Shown here in pieces: positions 17,420 to 26,267 of a DNA stretch of 49,959 nucleotides (position 1 is its first letter; every line of letters starts with the position of its first letter). The notes beneath the pieces were generated by a model. The model saw only the letters and a program-made list of their open reading frames with translations, did not search any database and was not told the DNA's origin. Source of the DNA: Candidatus Bathyarchaeota archaeon (GTDB lineage Archaea > Thermoproteota > Bathyarchaeia > RBG-16-48-13 > JAGTRE01); contig JAGTRE010000004.1 in the NCBI GenBank assembly GCA_018396415.1, forward strand, positions 85,380 through 135,338, given 5' to 3'. Made by a program: the position numbers and the translations under genes.

Positions 17420-18918
17420 ATTGGCATCCTCCGTATCCAGCCTAAGTCATTTTTATAGAGATAACGTACGTCGTCCACACCAAGTTTAATCATGATGATC
17501 CGTTCAAGTCCTCCACCCCAAGCCAGAACTGGATATTTAATTCCGAGTGGCCTGACAACTTCGGGTCTAAATATACCCATTCCACAGAGTTCGATCCATC
17601 GACCTAGTTCGGGAACGAAGACTGTCGTCTGAACTGACGGTTCAGTATAGGGGAAATAGCTTGGCCAAAACTGAACTTTTTCCATTCCCAACTTTTGGTA
17701 AAATTCACTTAATGTTCCCATAAGATCTCGGAGGGTTACATTCTTGTCCATAATAATGCCCTCAATTTGATGGAATTCAGCTAGGTGTTTGTAGTCGACC
17801 TTTTCGTTGCGATATACTCGGTCAACGGAAAACACTTTTACTGGGGGTTCTCTATGTTCAGCAAGATAGCGGATAGTTGTAGCAGTAGTATGTGTCCTAA
17901 GGATTAGCTTCCGCGCCTCATCTGGATTCCACTTGTATCCCCAACCAGTTGAGCCGGTTATCCAACCGTTTTCATGGACCTTTCCAACTGCTTGTGTAAC
18001 TTCTTCGGCTGGCAAATCACCAAGCTTAGGATAGGAGATGTAAAACGTATCTTGCATCTCTCTCGCAGGATGGTCTTGCGGTTGATAAAGAGCATCGAAA
18101 TTCCAAAATGCTGTCTCGACAAGAGGACCACGGATTTCTGTAAATCCCATTTCAAGAAAGCTCTCTCGAACTTCTTGAATAATTTGACGAATAGGGTGAA
18201 TTTTACCGGGATATATCGTAGGTCCAGGGGCAGTAACATCAAATCGGCGTAGTTTAACATCCCGCCATCGCCCAGTTCTTATTAGGTCTGGGGTGAGTAA
18301 ACTAACCTCCTTGACAATCTCTATGATTTGATTGGCTTCTTTGGCACCTTCATCGGTTAAAACGATGTAACGTTTAGTTTCATCAGAGATCGTGAGTACG
18401 CCAGGCCTCCTCTTCAAGGTATCGAAACCAGCCAATTGCTCTGGGCTAAGTTTTTCCACTGGAAGGCGGCCTTCCGTCAATGTATCTATTAATTTTTCAT
18501 CAGGTCCAAATTTCGGCTCTCGGGATGCCTCAAGAATCAATGTACCTTTTTCTTTTCGTACAGTAATCCAATTTTTTCGTTTAGCCCAACCTATTGCTAT
18601 TGTTGCTTCCTGCTTCTCCAATCCGGATGCACGTACAGCTTGATCAAAAGTAGCTCTCCCATTTAGATCTAAAACGCTAGAAACAAGTCTTCTTTCAGGA
18701 ACTCCTTCGCGTAGAAATTTTTTCCCCTCGGGCCCAAGCTGTAAAAAAGTCCGTTTTTCCTCTTCAATTTTAGCAAGCTTCTTTGACGATAGCCAAAGGG
18801 CGGCGCGCATAATCGCAGCTTCATTAAGCCCTGTTCGGCCACAAATTTCACTGATGCTTAACCTCCTCGCATCTTTTAAAGCAAGAAGCACTATCTGCTC
18901 GAGTTTATGAAGTTCCAC
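17410..18918 (-). CDS. pheS: Phenylalanyl-tRNA synthetase alpha subunit
   Basis: The catalytic subunit of PheRS, 502 aa. The N-terminal ~200 residues contain winged-helix DNA-binding-like repeats (LEQIVLLALKDARRLSISEIC...; VSSVLDLNGRATFDQAVRASGL), as in archaeal and eukaryotic cytosolic PheS. The class II catalytic core follows: motif 2 region FSVDRVYRNEKVDYKHLAEFHQIEG (read in pieces) and motif 3 with WGGGLERIIMIKLG near the end. It is transcribed before pheT and overlaps it, a coupled operon. Confidence 0.95.
   Translation of the reverse strand: MELHKLEQIVLLALKDARRLSISEICGRTGLNEAAIMRAALWLSSKKLAKIEEEKRTFLQLGPEGKKFLREGVPERRLVSSVLDLNGRATFDQAVRASGLEKQEATIAIGWAKRKNWITVRKEKGTLILEASREPKFGPDEKLIDTLTEGRLPVEKLSPEQLAGFDTLKRRPGVLTISDETKRYIVLTDEGAKEANQIIEIVKEVSLLTPDLIRTGRWRDVKLRRFDVTAPGPTIYPGKIHPIRQIIQEVRESFLEMGFTEIRGPLVETAFWNFDALYQPQDHPAREMQDTFYISYPKLGDLPAEEVTQAVGKVHENGWITGSTGWGYKWNPDEARKLILRTHTTATTIRYLAEHREPPVKVFSVDRVYRNEKVDYKHLAEFHQIEGIIMDKNVTLRDLMGTLSEFYQKLGMEKVQFWPSYFPYTEPSVQTTVFVPELGRWIELCGMGIFRPEVVRPLGIKYPVLAWGGGLERIIMIKLGVDDVRYLYKNDLGWIRRMPIRR
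17428..17432 (-). promoter_or_regulatory. Shine-Dalgarno GGAGG before pheT
   Basis: GGAGG lies inside the pheS 3' end, 8 nt upstream of the in-frame ACG codon that precedes the conserved PheT N-terminus. Its position supports initiation at that codon rather than at the ATG 69 bp further in, which has no comparable site. Confidence 0.5.
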
Positions 18919-19041
18919 TATGCAGCCTCCGGATTACATTTGGCATCTTTATGGTCATCGGATATCTATGTCTTCTTTCGACTAAGTTTTGCTCAAAATT
19001 TATATCTTTCCCAGATTGGTTATCCATGATTACTAATTTAG

Positions 19042-20181
19042 GTGACTTACGTGAGTGAAGGGCAACCGATCATCGATCCATGGGCTTCGATAAAAATCGA
19101 TGACTACGAACAACTTTTTAGGGAATTCGGCATCGAATCCTTCGAACCCTATGTTAAAGCATTTCCAGATGCGCATTTATTGATGCGCCGAGGGGTCGTC
19201 GTCGGACATAGGGACTTCCAATTAATTTACAACTGTATAAAATCGAAAGCGCCATTCGTCGCTATCACTGGGAGAGCCACGTCAGGCCCGATGCACTTCG
19301 GCCACAAAATGGTTTTCGATCTCCTCGTATGGTATCAAAGCCACGGGGCAGATGTTTTCATCCCGCTATCTGAGGCTGAATCCTATGCTGTTAGAGGGAT
19401 TCCTTGGGAAGAGTGTCGAAGAATCGGCTTAGAGGAAATCGTACCTAGTTTAATCGCGTTGGGACTTAAACCAACCGCACGAATCTACTTTCAAACGGAT
19501 ACCCTACCTCTTCTAAAACTCGCCTATACTTTTTCGCGAAAAATTACGTTGAACGAGGCTCAATCAATCTATGGATTTTCTGGGAGTGATAACATGGCTA
19601 AAATTTTCTTCCCCTTTATACAGGTGGCCGACATTCTTCTTCCGCAACTCCATAGTTTTGGAGGTCCCAGACCAACTATCGTTCCTGTTTCGATCGATCA
19701 GGACCCACATATTAGAATTACACGCGACGTTGCCGAAAGATTTGTAAACGAGTACGGTTTCGTCAAACCATCCTCAACATATCATAAATTCCTAAGCGGA
19801 CTAAAAGTCGATCCGGAAACTGGAAAACCAGGTAAGATGTCAGCAAGCGACCCTGAATCCTCTGTGTTCTTGACGGATCCACCTGATGTAGCTGCAGGAA
19901 AATTATTGAACGCGTTTACAGGCGGTCAGCCAACTGTGAAGGAACAGAGGGAAATGGGTGGAAACCCAGATATTTGTTCCGTGTTTGAATGGCTTAAATA
20001 CCATCTTATTGAAGATGACAAAAAACTTTCTGAAATTTATAACGCATGCAAAGGTGGGAATCTGGTCTGCGGAGACTGCAAAGCATATGCCTCTGAGTTA
20101 ATTTACGCGTTTATGAAGGATCATCACTATAAAAGGGATCAAGCGAAGAAAATTGTTCACAAGTATCTCATGCGATCTTGA
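19042..20181 (+). CDS. trpS: Tryptophanyl-tRNA synthetase
   Basis: This class I synthetase charges tRNA-Trp. The HIGH variant is MHFGH near residue 84-88, KMSKS is KMSAS near 265, and the eukaryote/archaea-type N-terminal extension is VSEGQPIIDPWASIKIDDY. The length is 379 aa. The start is GTG 19042 or GTG 19051; both are short-leader candidates after a TATA-like TTTATATC near 18999. It is divergent from pheS. Its substrate tRNA is at 24046-24259. Confidence 0.95.
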   Translation: MTYVSEGQPIIDPWASIKIDDYEQLFREFGIESFEPYVKAFPDAHLLMRRGVVVGHRDFQLIYNCIKSKAPFVAITGRATSGPMHFGHKMVFDLLVWYQSHGADVFIPLSEAESYAVRGIPWEECRRIGLEEIVPSLIALGLKPTARIYFQTDTLPLLKLAYTFSRKITLNEAQSIYGFSGSDNMAKIFFPFIQVADILLPQLHSFGGPRPTIVPVSIDQDPHIRITRDVAERFVNEYGFVKPSSTYHKFLSGLKVDPETGKPGKMSASDPESSVFLTDPPDVAAGKLLNAFTGGQPTVKEQREMGGNPDICSVFEWLKYHLIEDDKKLSEIYNACKGGNLVCGDCKAYASELIYAFMKDHHYKRDQAKKIVHKYLMRS

Positions 20182-20274
20182 CATAAATTCCCTATGTTGA
20201 TAAAGCCCTTCTAATCTCTATACGATTTGACTCTCACCCTTAAGTGCAATGTAAATATCATAATATGCCGTTTA

Positions 20275-21207
20275 ATGATTTCAGAAAGTATTGGTGGACT
20301 TTACTTGCTTTCTGAAGATGCTTTAGAGAAGTATCGTAAGGCAGGTCGCATTGCCGCAGAAACTCGTGAAATTGTAAGAGGGTTAGTGCGGGAGGGTATG
20401 CCAATTATCAACCTTTGTGAAAAGGTTGAAGCTTATATTCGGCAAAATGGTGGAAAGCCGGCTTTCCCCTGCAATGTCTGCATTAACGAGGTTACGGCGC
20501 ACTATACTTCCCCACCTGGTGATACAAAGACCGTCCCGGAGGGAGCGGTAGTTAAAGTGGACATCGGAGTCCAAGTGGACGGTTATATAGCTGATACCGC
20601 TTTAACCACCTGCTTTAACCCTGAGTATGATATCCTTGTCTTTAGTGCCGAGGAGGCTTTAAGACGTGCAATTCAAGCAATTAGGCCTGGAATTAGAGCC
20701 TCTGAAATAGGCACAATAATTCAAAGAAGCATTGAGGTGCACGGACTTAAACCAATTTGGAACCTCACTGGTCATCAAATAGCTCGCTACATCATTCACA
20801 CAGGTAAGTCTCTTCCGAATGTTGCTCATTTGAATGGAATGAAGCTTGAAGTTGACGAAGTCTACGCGATTGAGCCATTTGTGACAATCGCGAAGGCCGC
20901 TGGTGAAGTTCAAGAGGCAGATGAAGCTTACATCTATCGAGTGTTTCGAGAAAAGCCGCCGAAAGAGATTTACGCAAAGCGGTTATTTGAAGCTATAAAA
21001 CATGAGTTTAAGACATTGCCTTTTGCAAAGAGATGGTTAGGAAGCGTGTGTCAACTCGAGAATTTAGAAGCAAACTTTTCAACTCTCCTCAAGACAAAAA
21101 ATATAGTTGCTTATCCTGTGTTAATTGAGAAAACTGGAAGAGTCGTTGCTCAAGCCGAGCATACGTTAATCGTGACAAAAAATGGTTGCGAAGTAATTAC
21201 CCTTTAA
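20275..21207 (+). CDS. map: Methionine aminopeptidase type II
   Basis: It removes the initiator methionine. Metal ligands can be seen in VKVDIGVQVDGYIADTA (two Asp), LTGHQIARYIIH (His), VYAIEPFVT (Glu) and AQAEHTLIV (Glu near the end). The insert and 310-aa length from ATG 20275 are typical of the archaeal type II enzyme; the frame is open upstream to 20227, but the extra residues look non-homologous. The gene overlaps the convergent small membrane protein by 4 bp. Confidence 0.93.
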   Translation: MISESIGGLYLLSEDALEKYRKAGRIAAETREIVRGLVREGMPIINLCEKVEAYIRQNGGKPAFPCNVCINEVTAHYTSPPGDTKTVPEGAVVKVDIGVQVDGYIADTALTTCFNPEYDILVFSAEEALRRAIQAIRPGIRASEIGTIIQRSIEVHGLKPIWNLTGHQIARYIIHTGKSLPNVAHLNGMKLEVDEVYAIEPFVTIAKAAGEVQEADEAYIYRVFREKPPKEIYAKRLFEAIKHEFKTLPFAKRWLGSVCQLENLEANFSTLLKTKNIVAYPVLIEKTGRVVAQAEHTLIVTKNGCEVITL

Positions 21208-21593
21208 ATAAGACCTTTTCTAGGTCTCTCTTCTGAGTGGATTGAGGTTATTATCATAACTTTATTGCATTTTGGGCATTTATCGGTTGGCTTGAAAACG
21301 TAATCTCCTCTCTCGAATTTGCGTAAACTTTTAAATCCACACTCCTCACATTCGGCTGTCGTTATAATGTTGTAATCTAATAAATGGATGTATGCTGTCT
21401 TTTTCCGCAATTGCATTATTCCATAAAATGCGAGTAGAGCGCCGAACACTCCGGTCATTAGGTAGGCAGTCGAGTCAGCTGATCCGGTTGAGTACCGTAT
21501 AAATCCAAGATAAAGGAATGTTAGGGAGAGCATTAGCATTACGGTGAATATGAGGAGGAGGAATCCAACGCCTACAAGCGGTCTTTTTGACAT
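21204..21593 (-). CDS. Small membrane protein with C-terminal zinc ribbon
   Basis: The 129-aa protein begins with two predicted transmembrane helices (about residues 8-30 and 40-60). A cytosolic-looking domain with two CxxC pairs, CEECG and CPKCN, follows, consistent with one zinc ribbon. I do not recognise a named family. It is 15 bp downstream of the DUF1512-type gene on the same strand, suggesting a two-gene unit at the membrane. Confidence 0.65.
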   Translation of the reverse strand: MSKRPLVGVGFLLLIFTVMLMLSLTFLYLGFIRYSTGSADSTAYLMTGVFGALLAFYGIMQLRKKTAYIHLLDYNIITTAECEECGFKSLRKFERGDYVFKPTDKCPKCNKVMIITSIHSEERPRKGLI

Positions 21594-21608
21594 GGTAACC
21601 TCCTACTA

Positions 21609-22739
21609 CTACTGGGCAATTCCTATCGTATTTCCAATTCCAGCTAGGATAACCGTATCTCCCTCTTTGGTCCGCTCCGCAAGTATTCTTCGGATTCGGC
21701 TAATCGCTTCATCAGCCGCCTGAAATATCTCTTTTTTCATTGGTGAAATTGCCTCTTGAATTGACTCTTTAATTATCAACGCATTAACCGGCACTTTATA
21801 CTTTGTAGCGACTTCTTCGATTTTATATCGTTCAACGCCTTCGCCGCCGATTGCTGCGCCGATTCCTTCAGAAATCTCGCCGGTTTTCTCGCCTTCATAC
21901 TTAAGAGCTGCGTCAATCATTATGACCATCGATATTTTTCCTTCATTTTTTTCGAGGAGGGCCTTAACTCCCTCGCCAGGTCTTCCAACGTTTCCACCTG
22001 GACCCTTGGCTTTTAGAGTAAGCAACTTCCTTCCATCTAATGGGACCTCTGCCATAACTATATCCTTGGCGATCTCAATTTTTTCATACTTGTGCATTAA
22101 TTTCGCTGCGACTAATGCGCCTACACCATCTCCAATAGGCTGACCATTGGCAAATGCATTGAGAGCTCCACTGAAGGCTTCAGCTTCTTGCAAGATGATT
22201 GGAAGCAACATTTGTAATTGCATAATAATATAGAAACTCATCGTCTTTTTTCCAAAGAGGTAGAAATGTCTGACGATTCTGTAAATGGTGTTCAATGCCC
22301 ATGTGGCTTCAAGGAGGTTCTCTAAGTTACGAATTTGTGCTTCGTCAGAGGCTGGGGCCATTAACTTAACTTCATCTTTGAATCGTTCATCTCTGACGTT
22401 GATCAGATGTTCTAACTTTAAAATAATTCCCGCTGGGTCCAGGTTAACAGGGCTTATCTCGAAATATTCTAAGAATCGATCAACACGCTGGGTGATGTCT
22501 TCTTTGGGTTTTCCGACTTCGTTTATTGTTGCAAGCGCCAGTCGGCGTGCCTCGTCTCGCATAACCTTTAGTCGGTTCAATGCTCCTGCGATATCTCGAA
22601 GCCAGAGGGCAACCTGGATTCGGTTATAAAATAGAAAAAATGTCATGAAAAATAGCATTGATATTAAATACCAAGTCAGATTCTGGATCCAAGTTCCCTC
22701 TCCGAATGGTGAAATTTGACTAATAAATGGTAAAGGCAA
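21609..22739 (-). CDS. DUF1512-type archaeal membrane-associated protein
   Basis: The 376-aa protein has one N-terminal transmembrane helix (about 20-42). A helical segment with LRDIAGALNRL follows, then a C-terminal globular half with glycine-rich segments (GPGGNVGRPGEG; GEISEGIGAAIGGEGVERYKIEE) and a final VILAGIGNTIGI. This matches my memory of the archaeal DUF1512 family, whose function is unknown. The glycine-rich strands suggest nucleotide or ligand binding (inference). Confidence 0.7.
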   Translation of the reverse strand: MPLPFISQISPFGEGTWIQNLTWYLISMLFFMTFFLFYNRIQVALWLRDIAGALNRLKVMRDEARRLALATINEVGKPKEDITQRVDRFLEYFEISPVNLDPAGIILKLEHLINVRDERFKDEVKLMAPASDEAQIRNLENLLEATWALNTIYRIVRHFYLFGKKTMSFYIIMQLQMLLPIILQEAEAFSGALNAFANGQPIGDGVGALVAAKLMHKYEKIEIAKDIVMAEVPLDGRKLLTLKAKGPGGNVGRPGEGVKALLEKNEGKISMVIMIDAALKYEGEKTGEISEGIGAAIGGEGVERYKIEEVATKYKVPVNALIIKESIQEAISPMKKEIFQAADEAISRIRRILAERTKEGDTVILAGIGNTIGIAQ

Positions 22740-22826
22740 ATGTTCTTCTTCCCATAATGTTATATGTTCTCATAACAACTTAGCGAAGTCCGTTATAAAT
22801 TTTACATCATAATTTGATATATGGAA

Positions 22827-23111
22827 TCATTTGATGTCTATTTTTCTTAAGGGCTCTACTTTTATTTTGATATCCGGAGCAATACGTTTAATAATTTGAA
22901 TTACGTTTTCGACAGCTTTCTCAACAACCTCGTTTACATCAACTTTGTAAATTTGTGCCTCATCACTCATTGGGAATAGAACTAGCACACATATGAATTG
23001 ATCTGCAAGGCGGATGAAATAGTCACAACTATGCTGTCTTACACCATATCCGTTTTCTCGAAGTAGAGTAGCGAGCCGATATCTTTCGCTTGCTCGCGTT
23101 AAACTTGGCAA
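22827..23111 (-). CDS. Small conserved-looking hypothetical protein
   Basis: This 94-aa frame has an even composition and ordinary amino-acid patterns (RLATLLRENGYGVRQHSCDYFIRLADQFICVLVLF then helical VNEVVEKAVENVIQIIKRIAP). It reads like a small alpha/beta domain. I do not recognise it. It lies between DUF1512 and 5S rRNA on the same strand as both. Confidence 0.5.
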   Translation of the reverse strand: MPSLTRASERYRLATLLRENGYGVRQHSCDYFIRLADQFICVLVLFPMSDEAQIYKVDVNEVVEKAVENVIQIIKRIAPDIKIKVEPLRKIDIK

Positions 23112-23173
23112 TTTCTTTTGTCCCTACCACCTAACGTAGAGATTTGAAAGCATAAAACTTCCTGAAAAGGAGT

Positions 23174-23304
23174 GGTCCGCCAGCAGCTTTCCCGACTTCC
23201 CCAAGGGTTTCCCACTTGAGTACAATCGGAAACGGAATCCGGTTTAACTTCCGTGTTCGGAATGGGTACGGGTGGAACCCGGATCCTCTGGCCGCTGACG
23301 GACC
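23174..23304 (-). rRNA. rrf: 5S ribosomal RNA
   Basis: The terminal helix is GGTCCGTCAGC at the 5' end with GCTGGCGGACC at the 3' end (131 nt in all). The minus strand contains the nearly invariant loop block CCCATTCCGAACACGGAAGTTAA. It stands alone with no 16S or 23S gene nearby, as is common in TACK archaea. Confidence 0.95.
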
Positions 23305-23327
23305 TTGAATTTCTGAATACTTGGTTT

Positions 23328-23335
23328 CTTTAAAA
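23328..23335 (-). promoter_or_regulatory. Possible TATA box for 5S rRNA
   Basis: The minus strand reads TTTTAAAG centred about 27 nt upstream of the 5S 5' end, the expected TBP site spacing. Confidence 0.5.
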
Positions 23336-23560
23336 CTTTTAGTTAAAGAGTTTTTAATTTTTGGGATTGGAAAATTGTAAGCAGATTTCATCGCCCCTCT
23401 TGTTGGATGTTTGGATGGTTGTTTACTTGGCGTGGGAGGAAAGCGAGTCGATAAGCAAATTTAGCCAGGGTGAGAGAAATAGCATCAGAAGGAACGAGAT
23501 AAATTGAATTGTAACTCAGCATCCCTTCTCAGTTCTAGGTTTGGATTTTTAACATCTGGT

Positions 23561-23899
23561 TTAACATGTTAGGTGGAGAGCGGCTATAACTCTCCGGGAT
23601 TTAAAGAGGTTATTGTAAGTTTTACATGCTTTATCTGTTCTTTCAGCTATGAGTTCAATTCCTAAGGATTCGAGGTAACTTTCAGTCTCAGGTAGTATCT
23701 TCAGAAACCCGGAATAGCCAGTCCCAACCACTAGCACTTGAGGTTTTTCTTCAATCACATCCCTAATATCTTCAACATATAATTGATGTCCACTCTTCCT
23801 CCACCAATTATCCCGAATCCGGTCTGGAAAAATAATTACATCACTAACATACTTCTTACCAGCGATGACTATCTGCCCAAAATCATAGAACTCAATCAT
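23561..23899 (-). CDS. Mth938-like domain protein
   Basis: The 112-aa protein matches the Mth938/NDUFAF3-like (DUF498) fold. It begins IEFYDFGQIVIAGKKY, then has DVIIFPDRI with WWRKSGH, and a Gly-rich strand VLVVGTGYSG with the family's ETESYLESLGIELIAERTDKACKTYN ending (read in pieces). In mitochondria the relative helps assemble complex I; the archaeal role is unknown. Confidence 0.82.
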   Translation of the reverse strand: MIEFYDFGQIVIAGKKYVSDVIIFPDRIRDNWWRKSGHQLYVEDIRDVIEEKPQVLVVGTGYSGFLKILPETESYLESLGIELIAERTDKACKTYNNLFKSRRVIAALHLTC

Positions 23900-24045
23900 T
23901 TTCTATATACCCTTGAATTATCTAGGGTGACTTATAAATTGGCATCCATCCATTTGAAGTTACACGATTTCTTTAACTAGAAAGCATGGACTCAAAATGA
24001 AATTGAATGGAGATATCAGCCTGAAGTAAACTTAAAAAGAGAATT

Positions 24046-24259
24046 TGGTGGGGCCGGGGCGATTTGAACGCCCGTCCTTTCCCCGAAGACGGTGCATAAC
24101 CGTCTTCTACGGGTTTACTCAGCGTGCTCCGGAAGATCATCATTCTCCTGTTGGAGTCTGTATACCCGTAGCATCTTTATGCTTCTGGAGCCCGTCTTCA
24201 TGCTGAGAGGACTGCGGCTTATGGCCTCCCAGTGTCATACCTTACTAGACTACGGCCCC
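24046..24259 (-). tRNA. tRNA-Trp(CCA) with three introns
   Basis: The acceptor GGGGCCG pairs with CGGCCCC, followed by A73 and encoded CCA. The T-arm is GGGCG-TTCAAAT-CGCCC. The anticodon stem ACGGG/CCCGT encloses CTCCAG-A (anticodon CCA). Introns: (1) 24115-24184, 70 nt at 37/38; (2) 24197-24233, 37 nt at 25/26, with BHB core TATG/CATG, bulges AC^A and AA^G and an 8-bp hairpin; (3) about 28-30 nt in the variable loop within 24074-24108, built on the hairpin AAGACGG/CCGTCTT, with core CCCG/CGGG. Removing 137 nt leaves a standard 74-nt tRNA. The variable-loop boundary is uncertain by about 2 nt. The 70-nt intron looks like a C/D guide RNA. Confidence 0.88.
24115..24184 (-). ncRNA. tRNA-Trp intron resembling a box C/D guide RNA
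   Basis: On the minus strand the intron contains a degenerate C box (AAAGATGC), a D'-like CAGA, a perfect C' ATGATGA and a perfect D CTGA six nt before its end. The segment before D' (CTACGGGT) is complementary over 8 nt to tRNA-Trp positions 38-45 (ACCCGTAG); the N+5 rule then targets C39. The segment before D contains GGAGC, complementary to 31-35, with N+5 at C32. In Haloferax volcanii the tRNA-Trp intron guides modification at C34 and U39 of its own tRNA, so the position-39 guide is a close parallel. Confidence 0.55.
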
Positions 24260-24339
24260 TGCTCTTTAGCCGACAGCGCCCACCAACCCTTGGGAAACAA
24301 GTTTTTCGATATAAAAGTTTTGAGAGGTTACCGCATTTT

Positions 24340-25227
24340 TCATCGGTAGAATTCCTGTAAGAGGCTTTCAATCTGCCTCCTTGCGGTAATGAAGGCTCTC
24401 CCACTTTCTAAATGGCCGTTAGCGATTTCCGGCACTACAAGGATTCGATCTCGGCCATGAGCATATTCTATAAGCAATTCGAGAGCTGAGCGGAAGTCAA
24501 TTTCTCCAGCACCAATCGGTAGCCCCTCTATGTTAGGTCCCTTGGCGTCTGCGAGGTGAATTTGTACAATTTTATCACCGAGTTGTTCGATGAAGTCTCT
24601 TATATGAAATGATTTCAGATAGTTTCTTGCCAGTTGCGCATGGCATAGATCAAAGCAAAGGTTAAGGCGAGGATCTCTAACTTCATCAAAAATTTGGATA
24701 AGACTGTTTGGCGTGGTTCCTACGTTGGCAACTAGGATATTTGACCTAAATCTATAGAGGACAGGCATATTCTCAAGAGCTATTATTACCCTTTTCTTCG
24801 CTTCAAGAAGATTAAGAAGCATATCAACGAGAGAGGCACGCAATTTTGAAGAGTCTGTTCGTATACTCTCTGAAAGTCCTCCTGGATGCGCTACCAAAAT
24901 GACTTTGCCATCGGCTGAATATGTTTGAAGCTTGTATGCGAGCTCTAGGCACTGTGTGATTTGCCTCCTTGCTTCTTCTCTTACAGCGTGTTTTGGCGAA
25001 AGAGGATCGAATACGTCTTCATTTACAGCCCCTGGATGATGGATTGCAAGAAGAAGTTGCTTGCCAGCTAATGTGGAAGTCAAATGTCTTTGCTGAGCTT
25101 CCCATGCCGCATCAAGATCCTCCCTATATTCTTGAATTTCTATTCCTGCAGGGTTGTATTCAAGAAACTTGTCCAGGTCCTCTGGTTTCCAGCGAACTTT
25201 GAAACCGGTGACTAAACGAGATAACAA
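24340..25227 (-). CDS. Sugar phosphate isomerase/epimerase-like TIM barrel protein
   Basis: The 295-aa protein belongs to the xylose isomerase-like/AP endonuclease 2 superfamily. Metal-site segments are visible: IHHPG, ILVAHPGG, IALENMP (Glu), CFDLCHAQL (Asp, His), QIHLADAKG (His) and a final VVPEIANG (Glu). These fit a divalent-metal TIM barrel; substrate unknown. It starts beside tRNA-Trp on the same strand and ends 80 bp before it. Confidence 0.78.
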   Translation of the reverse strand: MLSRLVTGFKVRWKPEDLDKFLEYNPAGIEIQEYREDLDAAWEAQQRHLTSTLAGKQLLLAIHHPGAVNEDVFDPLSPKHAVREEARRQITQCLELAYKLQTYSADGKVILVAHPGGLSESIRTDSSKLRASLVDMLLNLLEAKKRVIIALENMPVLYRFRSNILVANVGTTPNSLIQIFDEVRDPRLNLCFDLCHAQLARNYLKSFHIRDFIEQLGDKIVQIHLADAKGPNIEGLPIGAGEIDFRSALELLIEYAHGRDRILVVPEIANGHLESGRAFITARRQIESLLQEFYR

Positions 25228-25291
25228 TAGTCAACCTCTTTGGTTTCCGTGGCTTAAAATCAATCCTCATTGCGTATGTATGAAGTACATT

Positions 25292-26173
25292 TTACTCTAT
25301 TCCAATTGAATATCCCTGAGCTTGACGCATTTCAGCGGCAAGGCGCATAAGCCGCTCAACACGTTTTTCAGTGGCGGGGTGGGTGGAAAAGAGCTCCAAA
25401 AGAGTGGTTCCTCTGAAGGGGTTAACAATGTATAAATGTGAAGTCGCTGGATTTCCCTGCATTGGATGCCTTCGAACTATTTGTTCGATTTTTTGAAGTG
25501 CGTTTGCTAGAGCTTCTGGTTTACCGGAAAGTCGCCCTCCTCCCTCATCTGCAACATACTCTCTTCCTCTGCTAATTGCAAGTTGGACGAGGGTTGCAGC
25601 AATAGGAGCAAAGATCATTATAGCTAATATTCCCAGAATATTTGATTGTCCTCTTTCTTGGTCTCGTCCGCTAAACCCGGCAAAAAGCCATCCCCACCTT
25701 GCAATATATACGATTGCTCCGGCAAATGTTGCTGCAACAACTTGGGTTAGCGTATCCCAATTTCGGATATGTGTTAGTTCATGGCTAAGGACTCCCTCTA
25801 TCTCTGACTCGTTCATTGAACGAAGGAGGCCTGTATGGACGCAAACTACCGCATGACTTGGGCTCCGTCCGGTGGCAAATGCATTAGGAATTGGACTATC
25901 TACAACTGCAACTCGAGGTTTAGGAATTCCAGCACGAACAGCTAATTTATCAACAATTGCGTGAAGTTGCGGGGCTTCAACCGGCGAAACCACTCGCGCA
26001 TGAGTCATCATAAGAACAAATCGATCACTGAACCAGTAAATAAGAAGATTTAGTAGCGCCGCCATAAAGAGTGCTGCAATTGGGTTTATTCCAAAAAACC
26101 CAGCTACGACGAGGAGAATCGCTGTAAGAATAGCAAAGAGTAAAGTTGTCTTAAAAATGTTTGATCCAAACAT
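25292..26173 (-). CDS. htpX: HtpX-type membrane zinc metalloprotease (M48)
   Basis: The 293-aa protein has two N-terminal transmembrane helices (about 8-50), the zinc motif HELTHIRNWD near residue 130 and a third ligand in EYVADEGGGRLSGKPEAL near 210. The region after the zinc site has a further hydrophobic segment. HtpX degrades damaged membrane proteins. It sits 65 bp upstream of the TIM-barrel gene on the same strand. Confidence 0.93.
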   Translation of the reverse strand: MFGSNIFKTTLLFAILTAILLVVAGFFGINPIAALFMAALLNLLIYWFSDRFVLMMTHARVVSPVEAPQLHAIVDKLAVRAGIPKPRVAVVDSPIPNAFATGRSPSHAVVCVHTGLLRSMNESEIEGVLSHELTHIRNWDTLTQVVAATFAGAIVYIARWGWLFAGFSGRDQERGQSNILGILAIMIFAPIAATLVQLAISRGREYVADEGGGRLSGKPEALANALQKIEQIVRRHPMQGNPATSHLYIVNPFRGTTLLELFSTHPATEKRVERLMRLAAEMRQAQGYSIGIE

Positions 26174-26267
26174 ACTGCTACACCAGATTCAGGTGTGGTT
26201 TGTAACGGTTTTCGATAATTTAGGAATTTTGCTAGTTAACGGTAAAATTAAACTTTTTCCCGGACAT

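Noticed and set aside
23131-23391. 86-aa open frame on the minus strand
   Set aside because: It reads through the 5S rRNA, whose structure and conserved sequence explain the region.
24092-24404. Two short frames over 24092-24349 (+) and 24219-24404 (-)
   Set aside because: They lie mostly in tRNA-Trp and its introns and in the start of the TIM-barrel gene; no homology-like pattern.
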